A stretch of 53,442 nucleotides of DNA from Erysipelotrichaceae bacterium (GTDB lineage: Bacteria; Bacillota_I; Bacilli_A; Erysipelotrichales; Erysipelotrichaceae): the NCBI GenBank assembly GCA_020026035.1, contig JAHHRC010000002.1:1-53442 (forward strand), written 5' to 3'. The notes beneath the pieces are model-generated. The model searched no databases and had not been told where the DNA came from. It saw nothing but the letters and a program-made list of their open reading frames with translations. Below, piece after piece: positions 41,506 to 50,252 of this stretch (positions are counted from its first letter, which is position 1; every line of letters starts with the position of its first letter). A program made the position numbers and the translations under genes.

Positions 41506-42027
41506 ATGACATATACACTCATTGAACCAACCAAATCCTACTGTCAACAACTCAAAGACTACCGCCTTGCCCTCTTGCAAGAAACCACGTTTATTAACGG
41601 TGCCTCTAGCTTAGAAAAATTCGAAGAGATCAAAGACTATCTAGCCTACCTAGAAACCCTAAAAAACGCATCCACATGCCCAGAAGGCTATGTGCCAAGT
41701 CGTACTTACCTGTATGTAAACGAAGACACAAACGAACTACTCGGCATTGTAAACCTTCGTTTAAGTCTCAACGACTTCTTAAACAACTTCGGTGGTCACA
41801 TTGGCTATTCCATTGCCCCAAACTACCGCAAACAAGGTCATGGCACAAACTTACTCAAGCTTACCCTTGCAAAAGCCAAAGAATTTAACATCAATCCAGT
41901 CTTAATCACTTGCCTTACAACTAATGCAGCAAGTGAAAAAGTAATACTTAACAATGGCGGTATCTATCAAGACACAAGAGAAACGAGTGATGGAAAAGCA
42001 TTTAAACGCTTCTATATTGCAAACTAA
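41506..42027 (+). CDS. GNAT family N-acetyltransferase
   Basis: The 173-residue protein has AGAAAGGA six bases before the ATG. The GNAT core is visible: a strand ELLGIVNLRLSL, then GGHIGYSIAPNYRKQGHGTNLLKLTLAKAKE, where YRKQGHGT is the acetyl-CoA pyrophosphate-binding loop. The end of the domain carries a CLTTNAASEKVILNNGG segment typical of the RimJ/RimL-like branch. The acceptor (a small molecule or protein N terminus) cannot be assigned. It is one of the few plus-strand genes, convergent with the phosphohexomutase gene. Confidence 0.88.
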   Translation: MTYTLIEPTKSYCQQLKDYRLALLQETTFINGASSLEKFEEIKDYLAYLETLKNASTCPEGYVPSRTYLYVNEDTNELLGIVNLRLSLNDFLNNFGGHIGYSIAPNYRKQGHGTNLLKLTLAKAKEFNINPVLITCLTTNAASEKVILNNGGIYQDTRETSDGKAFKRFYIAN

Positions 42028-42052
42028 AAGAAGGCATTTCGCCTTCTTTTGT
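42026..42052. terminator. Bidirectional terminator between the acetyltransferase and phosphohexomutase genes
   Basis: A perfect 10-bp stem AAAAGAAGGC/GCCTTCTTTT (42026-42035 with 42041-42050) with T or A runs on either side serves the two convergent genes. Confidence 0.88.
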
Positions 42053-42053
42053 C

Positions 42054-43772
42054 TTATGCGACAATCTTTGTCATGAATGCTTGGTACTGCTTCGCCTTTT
42101 CCTTCGCATCTTCTAAGGAAGTTCCACAAATACAGTAGTACACCTTCACCTTTGGTTCTGTACCACTTGGACGAACAGCTACCCAGCTACCATCCTCTAA
42201 GAAGTACTTAAGAACATTCGACTTTGTAAAGCCAGTCAATTCTGAAACACCTTCTTCGTTTCCTTTTAGGCAACGATCAAAGTCTTCAAAGCCAACAACC
42301 TTCGTACCAGCAATTTCCGCTAGCCCATTCTCACGTAGACCACTCATGATTTCTTGAATATGCTCAGCACCAGCTGCACCTTCAAGAAGTAAGCTTGTCT
42401 GTGATTCGTTGTAGTAACCATGCTCGATATACGCTTGTTCTAATACATCTACCAACGTCATGCCTTTTTTCTTGTAGTAACAAGCCGCTTCCGCAAGCAT
42501 TAAGCATGCTTGAGGTGCATCCTTATCACGTACAAATGGCTTAATCAAAGACCCATAGGACTCTTCATAGCCAAAGACATAGTTACGCTTATGATTTACT
42601 TCATACTTCGCAACCTTTTCACCAATAAACTTAAAGCCCGTTAGTGTCTTTTCTGTTTCAACACCGTACTTACTTGCAATCTTTTCCCCAAGATCACTTG
42701 TTACTACAGTATTAAACATCACTGGATTTTCAGGCATCAAGTTCTTTTCTTTCATCTGTGAGAAGATATACTCAATTAAAACTGCACCGGATTGGTTTCC
42801 TGTTAATAATTCATATCCACCACGAGACTTCACCGCAACACCCATACGGTCTGCATCTGGGTCAGTTACTAACACGATATCCGCATCTTCACGAACTGCA
42901 TATTCCAAAGCCAATTCATAAGCACCAGCTTGTTCTGGGTTTGGGGTTGGCGTATTTCCAAAGTTTGGATCTGGATCACATTGTTCTAAAACAGGAATCA
43001 AGTTATATCCACATTCCTTCATAATATGACGAACCGGCACATTCGATGTTCCATGTTCTGGGGAGAAGATAATCTTTACATCACTCTTATCCACATCTGG
43101 ATTCAATTGAATGCTGTAAACATTTTCGTAATAAGGTAAGTCAACATCTTCCCCAATCACATGAATCAATGCCTTTTGTTCATCATTCAATTCATTTGAT
43201 ACAGAAAGTTCATCTTCAATCGAATTAACCTTTGCAATGACTGCATCCGCTAATGCAGGTACTAACTGACAACCCTTGTCATCGTATAGCTTATAGCCAT
43301 TGTATTCACGTGGGTTGTGGCTTGCTGTAATCATAATACCGCCAAAGCATCCCAAATGACGTACCGCAAAGGACAATACAGGAGTCGGTCTTAGATTCTC
43401 AAAGACATACACCGTAATTCCATGACGCGCTAGTACAGCTGCAGAATCAAATGCGAATTCCTTGGAATTAAAGCGGTTGTCATAACCAATCGCAATTCCC
43501 TTCTTCTTCGCTTCTTCCCCTGCTTCTTCAATGTACAAAGCAAATCCTTCTGTTGCCTTACGAATGGTATGAATGTTAATACGATTTGTACCAGCACCCA
43601 TCACCCCACGCATACCAGCTGTACCAAACTCGATGTTTGTATAGAAAGCATCCTTGATGGCTGTTTCATCCATGCCTTCCATTTCCTTACGTAGTGTAGC
43701 GTCTAAATTATCGCTACTTAACCAACGTTCATAACTCTTTTTTGCGTCCATATTTCTTATTGCCCAAATCAT
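42054..43772 (-). CDS. pgcA: Phosphoglucomutase / phosphomannomutase
   Basis: The protein is 572 residues from the ATG at 43772, six bases after AAAGGAG. The alpha-D-phosphohexomutase motifs are IEFGTAGMRG near residue 45, the phosphoserine loop MITASHNPREYNGYK near 145, the metal loop VTDPDADRMGVAV near 310, the sugar loop FGYEESYGS near 410, and the phosphate site RPSGTEPKVK near 540. It interconverts glucose-1-phosphate and glucose-6-phosphate (and possibly mannose phosphates), which links glycolysis with GlgC. The gene symbol follows the Bacillus long-form enzyme; specificity is not proven. Confidence 0.9.
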   Translation of the reverse strand: MIWAIRNMDAKKSYERWLSSDNLDATLRKEMEGMDETAIKDAFYTNIEFGTAGMRGVMGAGTNRINIHTIRKATEGFALYIEEAGEEAKKKGIAIGYDNRFNSKEFAFDSAAVLARHGITVYVFENLRPTPVLSFAVRHLGCFGGIMITASHNPREYNGYKLYDDKGCQLVPALADAVIAKVNSIEDELSVSNELNDEQKALIHVIGEDVDLPYYENVYSIQLNPDVDKSDVKIIFSPEHGTSNVPVRHIMKECGYNLIPVLEQCDPDPNFGNTPTPNPEQAGAYELALEYAVREDADIVLVTDPDADRMGVAVKSRGGYELLTGNQSGAVLIEYIFSQMKEKNLMPENPVMFNTVVTSDLGEKIASKYGVETEKTLTGFKFIGEKVAKYEVNHKRNYVFGYEESYGSLIKPFVRDKDAPQACLMLAEAACYYKKKGMTLVDVLEQAYIEHGYYNESQTSLLLEGAAGAEHIQEIMSGLRENGLAEIAGTKVVGFEDFDRCLKGNEEGVSELTGFTKSNVLKYFLEDGSWVAVRPSGTEPKVKVYYCICGTSLEDAKEKAKQYQAFMTKIVA

Positions 43773-43848
43773 TGAGCTCTCCTTTCCTAGCAAACGAAAA
43801 ATAGAAGATGCATAAAGACGCACCTTCCATTTAAATCATACTTGATTC

Positions 43849-44115
43849 TTACGCGATTACTTTCTGTGCACGAAGAACGTCTTCAATTGTTGCGATTGCT
43901 ACATCTTCATCGTCGCCTTCACATGTTACTGTGATTTCGGATTGTGTAGGAATTCCTAGAGACATAACACCCATGATAGACTTCATATTTACTGTACGTC
44001 CCTTGTATGCAACCTTAACTTCGCTCTTGAACTTACTAGCCGCATTTACTGCAACAGTAGCTGGACGAGCATGTAATCCAACTGGATCAATGACTGTGAT
44101 AGATAACTGTTTCAT
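43849..44115 (-). CDS. ptsH: Phosphocarrier protein HPr
   Basis: The 88-residue protein has GGAGG before the ATG. It has PVGLHARPAT with His15, the residue phosphorylated by enzyme I, and VNMKSIMGVMSLG with Ser46, the HPr-kinase site that makes HPr a CcpA corepressor in Firmicutes. It stands alone, without ptsI nearby. It has its own promoter (44143-44171). The cre-like sites in this window fit its regulatory role. Confidence 0.96.
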   Translation of the reverse strand: MKQLSITVIDPVGLHARPATVAVNAASKFKSEVKVAYKGRTVNMKSIMGVMSLGIPTQSEITVTCEGDDEDVAIATIEDVLRAQKVIA

Positions 44116-44142
44116 ATACTTACCTCCGTTATATTCTATTCT

Positions 44143-44171
44143 ATTTTACTTTGTTTACTGCTGTGTTACAA
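44143..44171 (-). promoter_or_regulatory. Promoter of ptsH
   Basis: On the minus strand TTGTAA (44171-44166), a 17-base spacer and TAAAAT (44148-44143) lie about 28 bases upstream of ptsH. Confidence 0.5.
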
Positions 44172-44204
44172 GCATTTACCTCATACTTGTACATTTTCCA
44201 CCAT

Positions 44205-44681
44205 TTACTTATGATACGGTTCATTGTTTAAGATTCGAAATGCCCGATAGATTTGTTCCACAACAAGCAAGCGACACATCTGGTGTGTAAAGGTATTCTT
44301 CGATAAACATAAACGCATATTACTCCGTGCAATCAACCCCTCACTTACACCAAGCGAACCACCAATCACAAAGGTAATCTTCGACTTCCCTTGCGTATGT
44401 AAGGAATCAATCGTCTTTGCAAAACTCACCGAATCCATCTGCTTGCCCCACAAATCCAGCAAAATCACATACTCATCCGGTTTGATTTTCTTCAAAAGAC
44501 GTTCCCCTTCTTTTACAAGAACTTGCAAGTCTTCCGCTTCCGAATTGTTCTGCGATGTTTTTTCATCAGCCACTTCAACCACTTCAATCTTCTCGTAAGG
44601 TTGAATCCGCTTCACATATTCATCAATGCCCTTTTGCAACCAAGCATCCTTAATTTTTCCACATGCCACAATTCTAATCAT
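44205..44681 (-). CDS. rlmH: 23S rRNA (pseudouridine-1915-N3) methyltransferase RlmH
   Basis: The 158-residue protein is the usual RlmH length. The SPOUT-type SAM site is visible in ITFVIGGSLGVSEGLIARSN near residue 100, and the C-terminal signature is FTHQMCRLLVVEQIYRAFRI, then NNEPYHK. It methylates pseudouridine 1915 of 23S rRNA. It overlaps the HtrA-like gene by 8 bases. The walJ-htrA-rlmH order is the one found at the 3' end of the walRK region in other Firmicutes, though walRK is not in this window. Confidence 0.95.
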   Translation of the reverse strand: MIRIVACGKIKDAWLQKGIDEYVKRIQPYEKIEVVEVADEKTSQNNSEAEDLQVLVKEGERLLKKIKPDEYVILLDLWGKQMDSVSFAKTIDSLHTQGKSKITFVIGGSLGVSEGLIARSNMRLCLSKNTFTHQMCRLLVVEQIYRAFRILNNEPYHK

Positions 44682-45720
44682 CTAATACCACCGTAAGACG
44701 CACTTCGCTACCTTCTCTTAACACAACAAACTCTAACTCATCTTCACTCTTATATTCATATAAGATCTCTCTTAAATCATCGACGGCCAACATGTCTTTG
44801 TTGTCAACCTTCAAAATCACATCGCCATATTTCAAAACATCTCCATGTAAGACATCATACACAAGCAATCCACTTGTTTGATCCAACGGAATATTCATCG
44901 CCGACTTTTGATATACCGCAACTTCCTGCATATCACCAACAATCGCTCCTAAATACCCACGATGCACACTACCTGTTTCAATCAATTGATCCACAATCAA
45001 CACAAACTCATCACTGACAACAGCACTCACAAAGCCATCTTCTTCAAAGCTTGTGACCATACCAATCATTTGTCCTGACAAGTTGACAAGTGGACCACCA
45101 ATAAAACAATCATGCCCTTTGACATCACTCCGCAATGTCGAAAGAATCCATGAGGCATCCTCTTTTTGCACTTCCACTTGCGCCGTCTTACTCACAACTC
45201 CAAACGACACAAATCCAGCTTCGGTATTCTTATACTTCGACCCTAAAGCAATCGTATATTCCCCATGCTTTACAAGGTCACTATCCCCAATCGACATCTT
45301 CGTACAAGAAAAATCAGGCACTACATGCAAGACACAAATATCACTCATTTCATCAAACCCAACAAGCGATGCCACATATTCCATACCATTGTCAAAACGC
45401 ACCAACAAGCCATCCTTATCTTTTACATTTGCATAGGCACTTACAACATACACCCCTTCTTGATCAACGGCATAAATCATACCCGTTTGGTACAACTCTT
45501 CCCCCTGAATCGTAACCAAAGACGAACTCACATTCGAAACCGTCTTCGTAAGGTCCGTTGTATACCCATTCAATGTATTTTGAACAATCGTAATACCTTC
45601 ATCGGTCTTTTGTACATGCGACTCATTTTCATTCGAAGGTGTATGCATGACGTTATACGTTAGATACAAATTCCAACAAAGAAGTCCAATTCCCACTGCA
45701 TACTTCCACTTTTTCTGCAT
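44674..45720 (-). CDS. HtrA/HtrC-like membrane protein with degenerate catalytic triad
   Basis: The 348-residue protein has GGAGGGG before the ATG, inside the walJ 3' end. A transmembrane segment at residues about 7-24 is followed by an HtrA-type protease domain (about 45-235) and a PDZ-like domain (about 245-348, GYLGAIVGDM and VLKYGDVILKVDNKDM). The catalytic positions are altered. The His motif (normally TNxHV) reads SAYANV, with Ala97. The Asp is kept in MSDICVLHV (Asp127). The nucleophile motif (normally GNSGGP) reads CFIGGP, with Ile207. The fold elements around these positions are well kept, so this is probably an inactive scaffold or sensor, not a decayed gene. Confidence 0.88.
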   Translation of the reverse strand: MQKKWKYAVGIGLLCWNLYLTYNVMHTPSNENESHVQKTDEGITIVQNTLNGYTTDLTKTVSNVSSSLVTIQGEELYQTGMIYAVDQEGVYVVSAYANVKDKDGLLVRFDNGMEYVASLVGFDEMSDICVLHVVPDFSCTKMSIGDSDLVKHGEYTIALGSKYKNTEAGFVSFGVVSKTAQVEVQKEDASWILSTLRSDVKGHDCFIGGPLVNLSGQMIGMVTSFEEDGFVSAVVSDEFVLIVDQLIETGSVHRGYLGAIVGDMQEVAVYQKSAMNIPLDQTSGLLVYDVLHGDVLKYGDVILKVDNKDMLAVDDLREILYEYKSEDELEFVVLREGSEVRLTVVLDD

Positions 45721-46465
45721 ACGCCCCTCCTACTAACATCGTTCGATCTTCTGCCACTGCAACAACAAGGGACTCATGTAATTCCCCTTCATACGACTTT
45801 AACATCTTCATCGTCGCTTCCATGGCAAGTTCTACCGTATTTGCCTCTTGTGATCCATGCGCTAAAACAATCATCTTCGTCTTAGCACTAATAATACAAG
45901 ATAAAATCTTTGCACAATCCTCATTGTTCAAATGCCCTTCATCACCAAGAATCCGCTGTTTCAAAAACGCCGGCCGACTTGACTCCATTAACATTTCAAC
46001 ATCATGATTACTCTCTAAAATAATGTAATCCGCACCCTTTAACAGTGGATAATACGCCTCTTTGACATATCCTGTATCGGTAATATACACAAGCTTCTCA
46101 CTGCCATTTTCAAGCACATACCCAACGGTATTTGGTGCATCGTGTGATAAAGCAATTGGCGTTACCTTCACATGTTTTACAAAAAACACCGCATCTGCAA
46201 CCACTTTTCCACACGTAAACTCCTTAATTTCAACCGGTGCATAGATTGGTCGATCTTTCATCACCTTCAACGCCGAAATATGGTCCTTATGGTCATGGGT
46301 AATCAATACCGCATCCACCTCTTCCACACAACTTCCAAACTCCTCTAAGGAATCCTTCACATAGCGCATACACGTTCCACAATCAATCATGATACAAACC
46401 GCACCATCCTTGACGACAAAACAATTCCCTTTTGAACCACTCGACAACATCGCAAACTGAAACAT
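45653..46465 (-). CDS. walJ: WalJ/YycJ-type metallo-beta-lactamase-fold hydrolase
   Basis: The protein is 270 residues from the ATG at 46465, six bases after GGGTG and 14 bases after the dnaB stop. It has the MBL-fold metal site VLITHDHKDHISAL near residue 60, upstream SSGSKGNCFVV and IMIDCGTCMR, a later ITDTGYV and SNHDVEML near 160, and a final VLAHGSQEAN. WalJ-type proteins are MBL-fold nucleases or hydrolases encoded with the WalRK two-component system and linked to coordination of cell division and replication. Its 3' end overlaps the start of the HtrA-like gene by 68 bases. Confidence 0.9.
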   Translation of the reverse strand: MFQFAMLSSGSKGNCFVVKDGAVCIMIDCGTCMRYVKDSLEEFGSCVEEVDAVLITHDHKDHISALKVMKDRPIYAPVEIKEFTCGKVVADAVFFVKHVKVTPIALSHDAPNTVGYVLENGSEKLVYITDTGYVKEAYYPLLKGADYIILESNHDVEMLMESSRPAFLKQRILGDEGHLNNEDCAKILSCIISAKTKMIVLAHGSQEANTVELAMEATMKMLKSYEGELHESLVVAVAEDRTMLVGGAYAEKVEVCSGNWTSLLEFVSNV

Positions 46466-46479
46466 CTTAAACACCCAAT

Positions 46480-47856
46480 CTAATCAAACTGACCATGATC
46501 ATAATTCATAATCAAGTTCGTACTCGCCTCAAAGGCCACTTGAATCTTTCTTGTTTCACCATTACGGTGCTTCGCAATATTGATTTCAAGCTGCTCAGTC
46601 CCATTCGCCCGAGCTTCTTCTTTCTTTTCATCATCGTAATACGACTCACGATACAACATCATTACAATATCGGCATCCTGCTCGATCGCCCCAGATTCAC
46701 GCAAGTCACTCAACATCGGACGCTTATCCGGACGCTGTTCCACCGCACGCGATAACTGCGACAAGGCAATCACCGGTACATCCATTTCTCTTGCAAGACC
46801 CTTTAACGCACGGGAAATATCAGAGACCTGTTGCTGACGAGAAACACCAGGACCACCACTTCCTTCAATCAACTGAATATAGTCAATCAAAATCAGTGAT
46901 AACTTGTCATTTTCTGCCTTCAACTTACGAACCTTCGAAAAGATCTGTGACACCTTTACACCCGATGTATCGTCAATAAACACCTTCGCCATCTTAAGAG
47001 CACCAGCTGCCTCATTGACCTTATTCCACTCTTCTTCATTCATATACCCAGAACGAATATTATCCCCAGGAACTCTTGATTTCGCCGTTAACAAACGACT
47101 CGCCAACTGTTCCGCAGGCATTTCCAAAGAGAAAATCGCAACTGCTTGATCTGGCTGATACCCAGCCACATTCATCGCTAAATTCAAGGCAACAGCCGTT
47201 TTCCCCATCGAAGGACGGGCCGCAAGAATAATCAAATCCCCACGTTGGAAACCGTGGGTAATCTTATCTAAGTCCACAAACCCCGTTTCAACACCGGTGA
47301 CGCGTTTCTTATTTTCTTTAAGCGATCGAATCTGGTCTAACACCGTTGTAAACAACTCCGGTGAATTTCGAAAATCCGTCGCTCTTCGATTTCGAGAAAT
47401 CTCAAGAATCTTCTTCTCCGATAAATCCAAATACTCATCAATGTCCGTATGACCACTCATACCTTCCATAACAATCTCTTGGGAAGCTTCAATCATCCGT
47501 CGCATAATCGACTTATCACGAATCAAATTCACATAGTTCTTTGTATTCGCAGATGTAACAGCTGCACTTAACAACTCACTCAAATACGCATAGCCACCAA
47601 CAAGCTCTAATGTCCCAAAGTCCTTTAGTCTTGTGGCCGCGGTGGTTAAGTCAATTTGAATGTTATCTTGGTACAAACTAACAAATGCACTATAAATCTT
47701 CTGGTGCGCCTCAATGTAGAAATCCTGCTCACTCACACCTTCTTCAATCACAATTCGTGCCGTATTTGGATACATTAACATCGTACCCAACAAACTCGCC
47801 TCCGCTTGCGGAGCACTTGGCAACGTGCGATTTACAAATTCATCCTGATTAGGCAT
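46480..47856 (-). CDS. dnaB: Replicative DNA helicase (DnaB; called DnaC in Bacillus)
   Basis: The protein is 458 residues from the ATG at 47856; a TTG two codons upstream is less likely. It has an N-terminal DnaB domain with PQAEASLLGTMLMYP near residue 17, a linker, and a RecA-like C-terminal domain with Walker A LAARPSMGKTAVALN near 208, Walker B LSLILIDYIQLI near 315, then LSQLSRAVEQRPDKRPMLSD near 360. It unwinds DNA ahead of the replication fork as a hexamer. The gene overlaps rplI by 8 bases, the usual rplI-dnaB order. Confidence 0.96.
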   Translation of the reverse strand: MPNQDEFVNRTLPSAPQAEASLLGTMLMYPNTARIVIEEGVSEQDFYIEAHQKIYSAFVSLYQDNIQIDLTTAATRLKDFGTLELVGGYAYLSELLSAAVTSANTKNYVNLIRDKSIMRRMIEASQEIVMEGMSGHTDIDEYLDLSEKKILEISRNRRATDFRNSPELFTTVLDQIRSLKENKKRVTGVETGFVDLDKITHGFQRGDLIILAARPSMGKTAVALNLAMNVAGYQPDQAVAIFSLEMPAEQLASRLLTAKSRVPGDNIRSGYMNEEEWNKVNEAAGALKMAKVFIDDTSGVKVSQIFSKVRKLKAENDKLSLILIDYIQLIEGSGGPGVSRQQQVSDISRALKGLAREMDVPVIALSQLSRAVEQRPDKRPMLSDLRESGAIEQDADIVMMLYRESYYDDEKKEEARANGTEQLEINIAKHRNGETRKIQVAFEASTNLIMNYDHGQFD

Positions 47857-48295
47857 TGCCAACCACGCGGCAGTTCAATGTCGCCACAACACCCTTGTAA
47901 AGTTCCACACGAACCTTTGTTGTGCCCAAAGACACAATTGGATGTGTATCAATAAACTTACGCTTATCTAAGAAGATATTCTTCTTACGTAGTTCTTCAA
48001 CAATCTGCTTTGTGGAAACAGATCCAAACACACGACCACCTTCTCCTGAATTCACCTTAAATGTAAGTGTCATCTTTTCTAATTCTTCGGCAAGCTTCAT
48101 TGCTTCTTGACGATTTGCCTCATCAAGTTCTTTCGCTTCTTGTTTCTGCTCAGCAAGAATTTCTAAACTCTTTTCACTCGTTGCGACTGCTAATCCTCTA
48201 GCAATCAAGAAGTTACGTGCGTAGCCATCTGCCACATTCACGATTTCACCCTTCTTACCAACCTTTTTTACATCACTCTTTAGAATTACTTTCAT
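47849..48295 (-). CDS. rplI: 50S ribosomal protein L9
   Basis: The 148-residue protein has GAGGAGGAG before the ATG. The N-terminal RNA-binding domain begins MKVILKSDVKKVGKKGEIV and continues VADGYARNFLIARGLAV. A long central helix (about 40-75) leads to a C-terminal rRNA-binding domain with GRVFGSVSTKQI. It overlaps the gdpP 3' end by 23 bases and dnaB by 8, so the three are translationally linked. Confidence 0.97.
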   Translation of the reverse strand: MKVILKSDVKKVGKKGEIVNVADGYARNFLIARGLAVATSEKSLEILAEQKQEAKELDEANRQEAMKLAEELEKMTLTFKVNSGEGGRVFGSVSTKQIVEELRKKNIFLDKRKFIDTHPIVSLGTTKVRVELYKGVVATLNCRVVGNA

Positions 48296-50252
48296 TTTGT
48301 TTCTCCTCCTCTATATACTCCTTAATAAACATAAGAAGCTCTTGTTCTACATCATCAATACTCATCTCAGGCCGTTGCATCGCCGAAGCCGTCATATGGC
48401 CACCACCATGCATCTTCTCCATGATTCGTTGCACATTCATATGCCCATTACTACGAGCCGAGATACACGTTTGTCCTTCCCCATCATTAGCAATCACAAA
48501 CGATGCCTCTACATCTTGAATTTGTAATAAATCATCCGCAATCTGACTCATCATCGATCTTGACATCGTCCGATCTTTGACCGGCGTAATGATAATATCA
48601 TGATCAATCATCTTCGAACTCTTCATAATACTCGTCTTCGATTCAAACTCCGCATACGTATCCTTCAAGTAATCATCTACCTGTAAAGGATCAGCCCCAT
48701 ACTTACGAAGCGTACTTGCCGCATCAAAGGTACGAGCCCCCGTACGCACCCGGAACCGTTGCGTATCCACAATCATACCCGCCAACATAATATTGGCATC
48801 TAATTCGGAAATCTCCACACGATTGGACACATATGGAATCATCTCGGTAATCAATTCACAGGTCGAACTCGCCCCTGCTTCAATATACACAAGAACTGGT
48901 TGTACACCCATCTCTGTTGATCTTCGATGGTGGTCAATGACCGCAACCGTACGTGCCTTTTCTAAAACCTTTGCACCATTACTTTGTTTGATATTATGAT
49001 GATCCACCATAATCACAAGCGTCTTTTCCTTCAATTGATTCAACGCTTCATTTTCCGTCACAAACTTAAAGTCTTCCTCTAATAGCGCATCTAAATTCGC
49101 ATTCAATACGCCCTCTAACTTTTCTTCAATTCCACCTGTCTTGGCAATAATCACCGTTGGCTTATTCAAAGACTGTGTCATTCTTGCCATACCAAGGGCA
49201 GCACCCATACAGTCAAAGTCAGCTACTCGATGACAACAAATAATGACATTGCTAGATCTAGATACTAACTCTCTTAATGTATGCGCCATCACTCGTACAC
49301 GAACACGTGAACTCTTTTCAGCAGCCTCACTTGAACCACCAAAGTACTTCACATCTTCGCCACTCTTCTGTACCGCAACCTGGTCACCACCACGCGACTG
49401 CGCTAAGTCCATCAGTTTCGCAACAACGTCATCCATCTCTTCATACGAATCCCAACCTCTTGCAAAGGCCATCGATAACGTAATCGAAACTTCTTGTTTG
49501 GTCGCAGCTTTTCGAACACTTGTCAAAACTGAGAAATGATCATCTGACAACTCTTTATAAATACGCTCATTCAACACCATGAAATACCGATAGTTATTCA
49601 CACGTTTCACAAGGATTCCGTGTTTCTTACAATACTCGGTAAACGGTGTACGTACGGCAATATTAATATTCGAAACCACCGATTCATCTTCATATTGCGT
49701 TGATTCTTCGTAGTTATCCAAACTTGCCATACCAATGACAACACGCCCCTTCTCAAAGGCAGTACGATACTTTGTTAAGTCCGTAATATCCTTAAAGAAC
49801 AACGCCTGTTCATCATTCTTACGGGTTACTTCATAGGTTCTTTGGTTTAAGACAACAATTGTCTTTTCCGAATTCCCAACCAACAACCCTTCGGCATCCG
49901 GCAACCAACTCAACACCTTTTCACCAACACAAGAAATCTCACGTTGGGTAAACAAATCCGACACCCATGTAATCACATGTTCATCGTTGTAAATCACAAT
50001 CCCCGTTTCCCCAAACAAATATGCATCACGGGCCGCATGGGATAACACATCCGATACACCATGCGACTGCTCTTTGGAAAGGTGACTAAATTGATCAAAG
50101 GCATACCAAAGCATCAACGCTTCTAAAATCAAAAGAATCGTCGCACTCAAGATCCCTTCCTCTAATCCATAGCGGAAAATCACAATCAAAGCCGCCTGTA
50201 CAACAACAGCTAAGATCAGTTTCTTCCGTAACTCATCAATCTCTTTTTGCAT
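48273..50252 (-). CDS. gdpP: c-di-AMP phosphodiesterase GdpP
   Basis: The 659-residue protein has two transmembrane segments at about 11-28 and 33-52, a PAS domain (about 75-160), a degenerate GGDEF-like domain (about 170-300, with RGGDQVAVQ near 287) and a DHH/DHHA1 phosphodiesterase domain. Metal ligands appear as CCHRVADFD near 339-347, VDHHN at 416-420, VIDHH at 438-442 and Asp496; GGGHMTASA near 610 ends the DHHA1 part. It hydrolyses c-di-AMP to pApA and so affects K+ transport (KtrAB is in this window) and cell-wall homeostasis. It overlaps yybS by 17 bases at its start. Confidence 0.95.
   Translation of the reverse strand: MQKEIDELRKKLILAVVVQAALIVIFRYGLEEGILSATILLILEALMLWYAFDQFSHLSKEQSHGVSDVLSHAARDAYLFGETGIVIYNDEHVITWVSDLFTQREISCVGEKVLSWLPDAEGLLVGNSEKTIVVLNQRTYEVTRKNDEQALFFKDITDLTKYRTAFEKGRVVIGMASLDNYEESTQYEDESVVSNINIAVRTPFTEYCKKHGILVKRVNNYRYFMVLNERIYKELSDDHFSVLTSVRKAATKQEVSITLSMAFARGWDSYEEMDDVVAKLMDLAQSRGGDQVAVQKSGEDVKYFGGSSEAAEKSSRVRVRVMAHTLRELVSRSSNVIICCHRVADFDCMGAALGMARMTQSLNKPTVIIAKTGGIEEKLEGVLNANLDALLEEDFKFVTENEALNQLKEKTLVIMVDHHNIKQSNGAKVLEKARTVAVIDHHRRSTEMGVQPVLVYIEAGASSTCELITEMIPYVSNRVEISELDANIMLAGMIVDTQRFRVRTGARTFDAASTLRKYGADPLQVDDYLKDTYAEFESKTSIMKSSKMIDHDIIITPVKDRTMSRSMMSQIADDLLQIQDVEASFVIANDGEGQTCISARSNGHMNVQRIMEKMHGGGHMTASAMQRPEMSIDDVEQELLMFIKEYIEEEKQNESNSKE

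Noticed and set aside
44116..44204. Terminator between rlmH and ptsH
   Set aside because: The ACAAG/CTTGT pairing is short with a large loop and lacks a T run; it coincides with the ptsH promoter.
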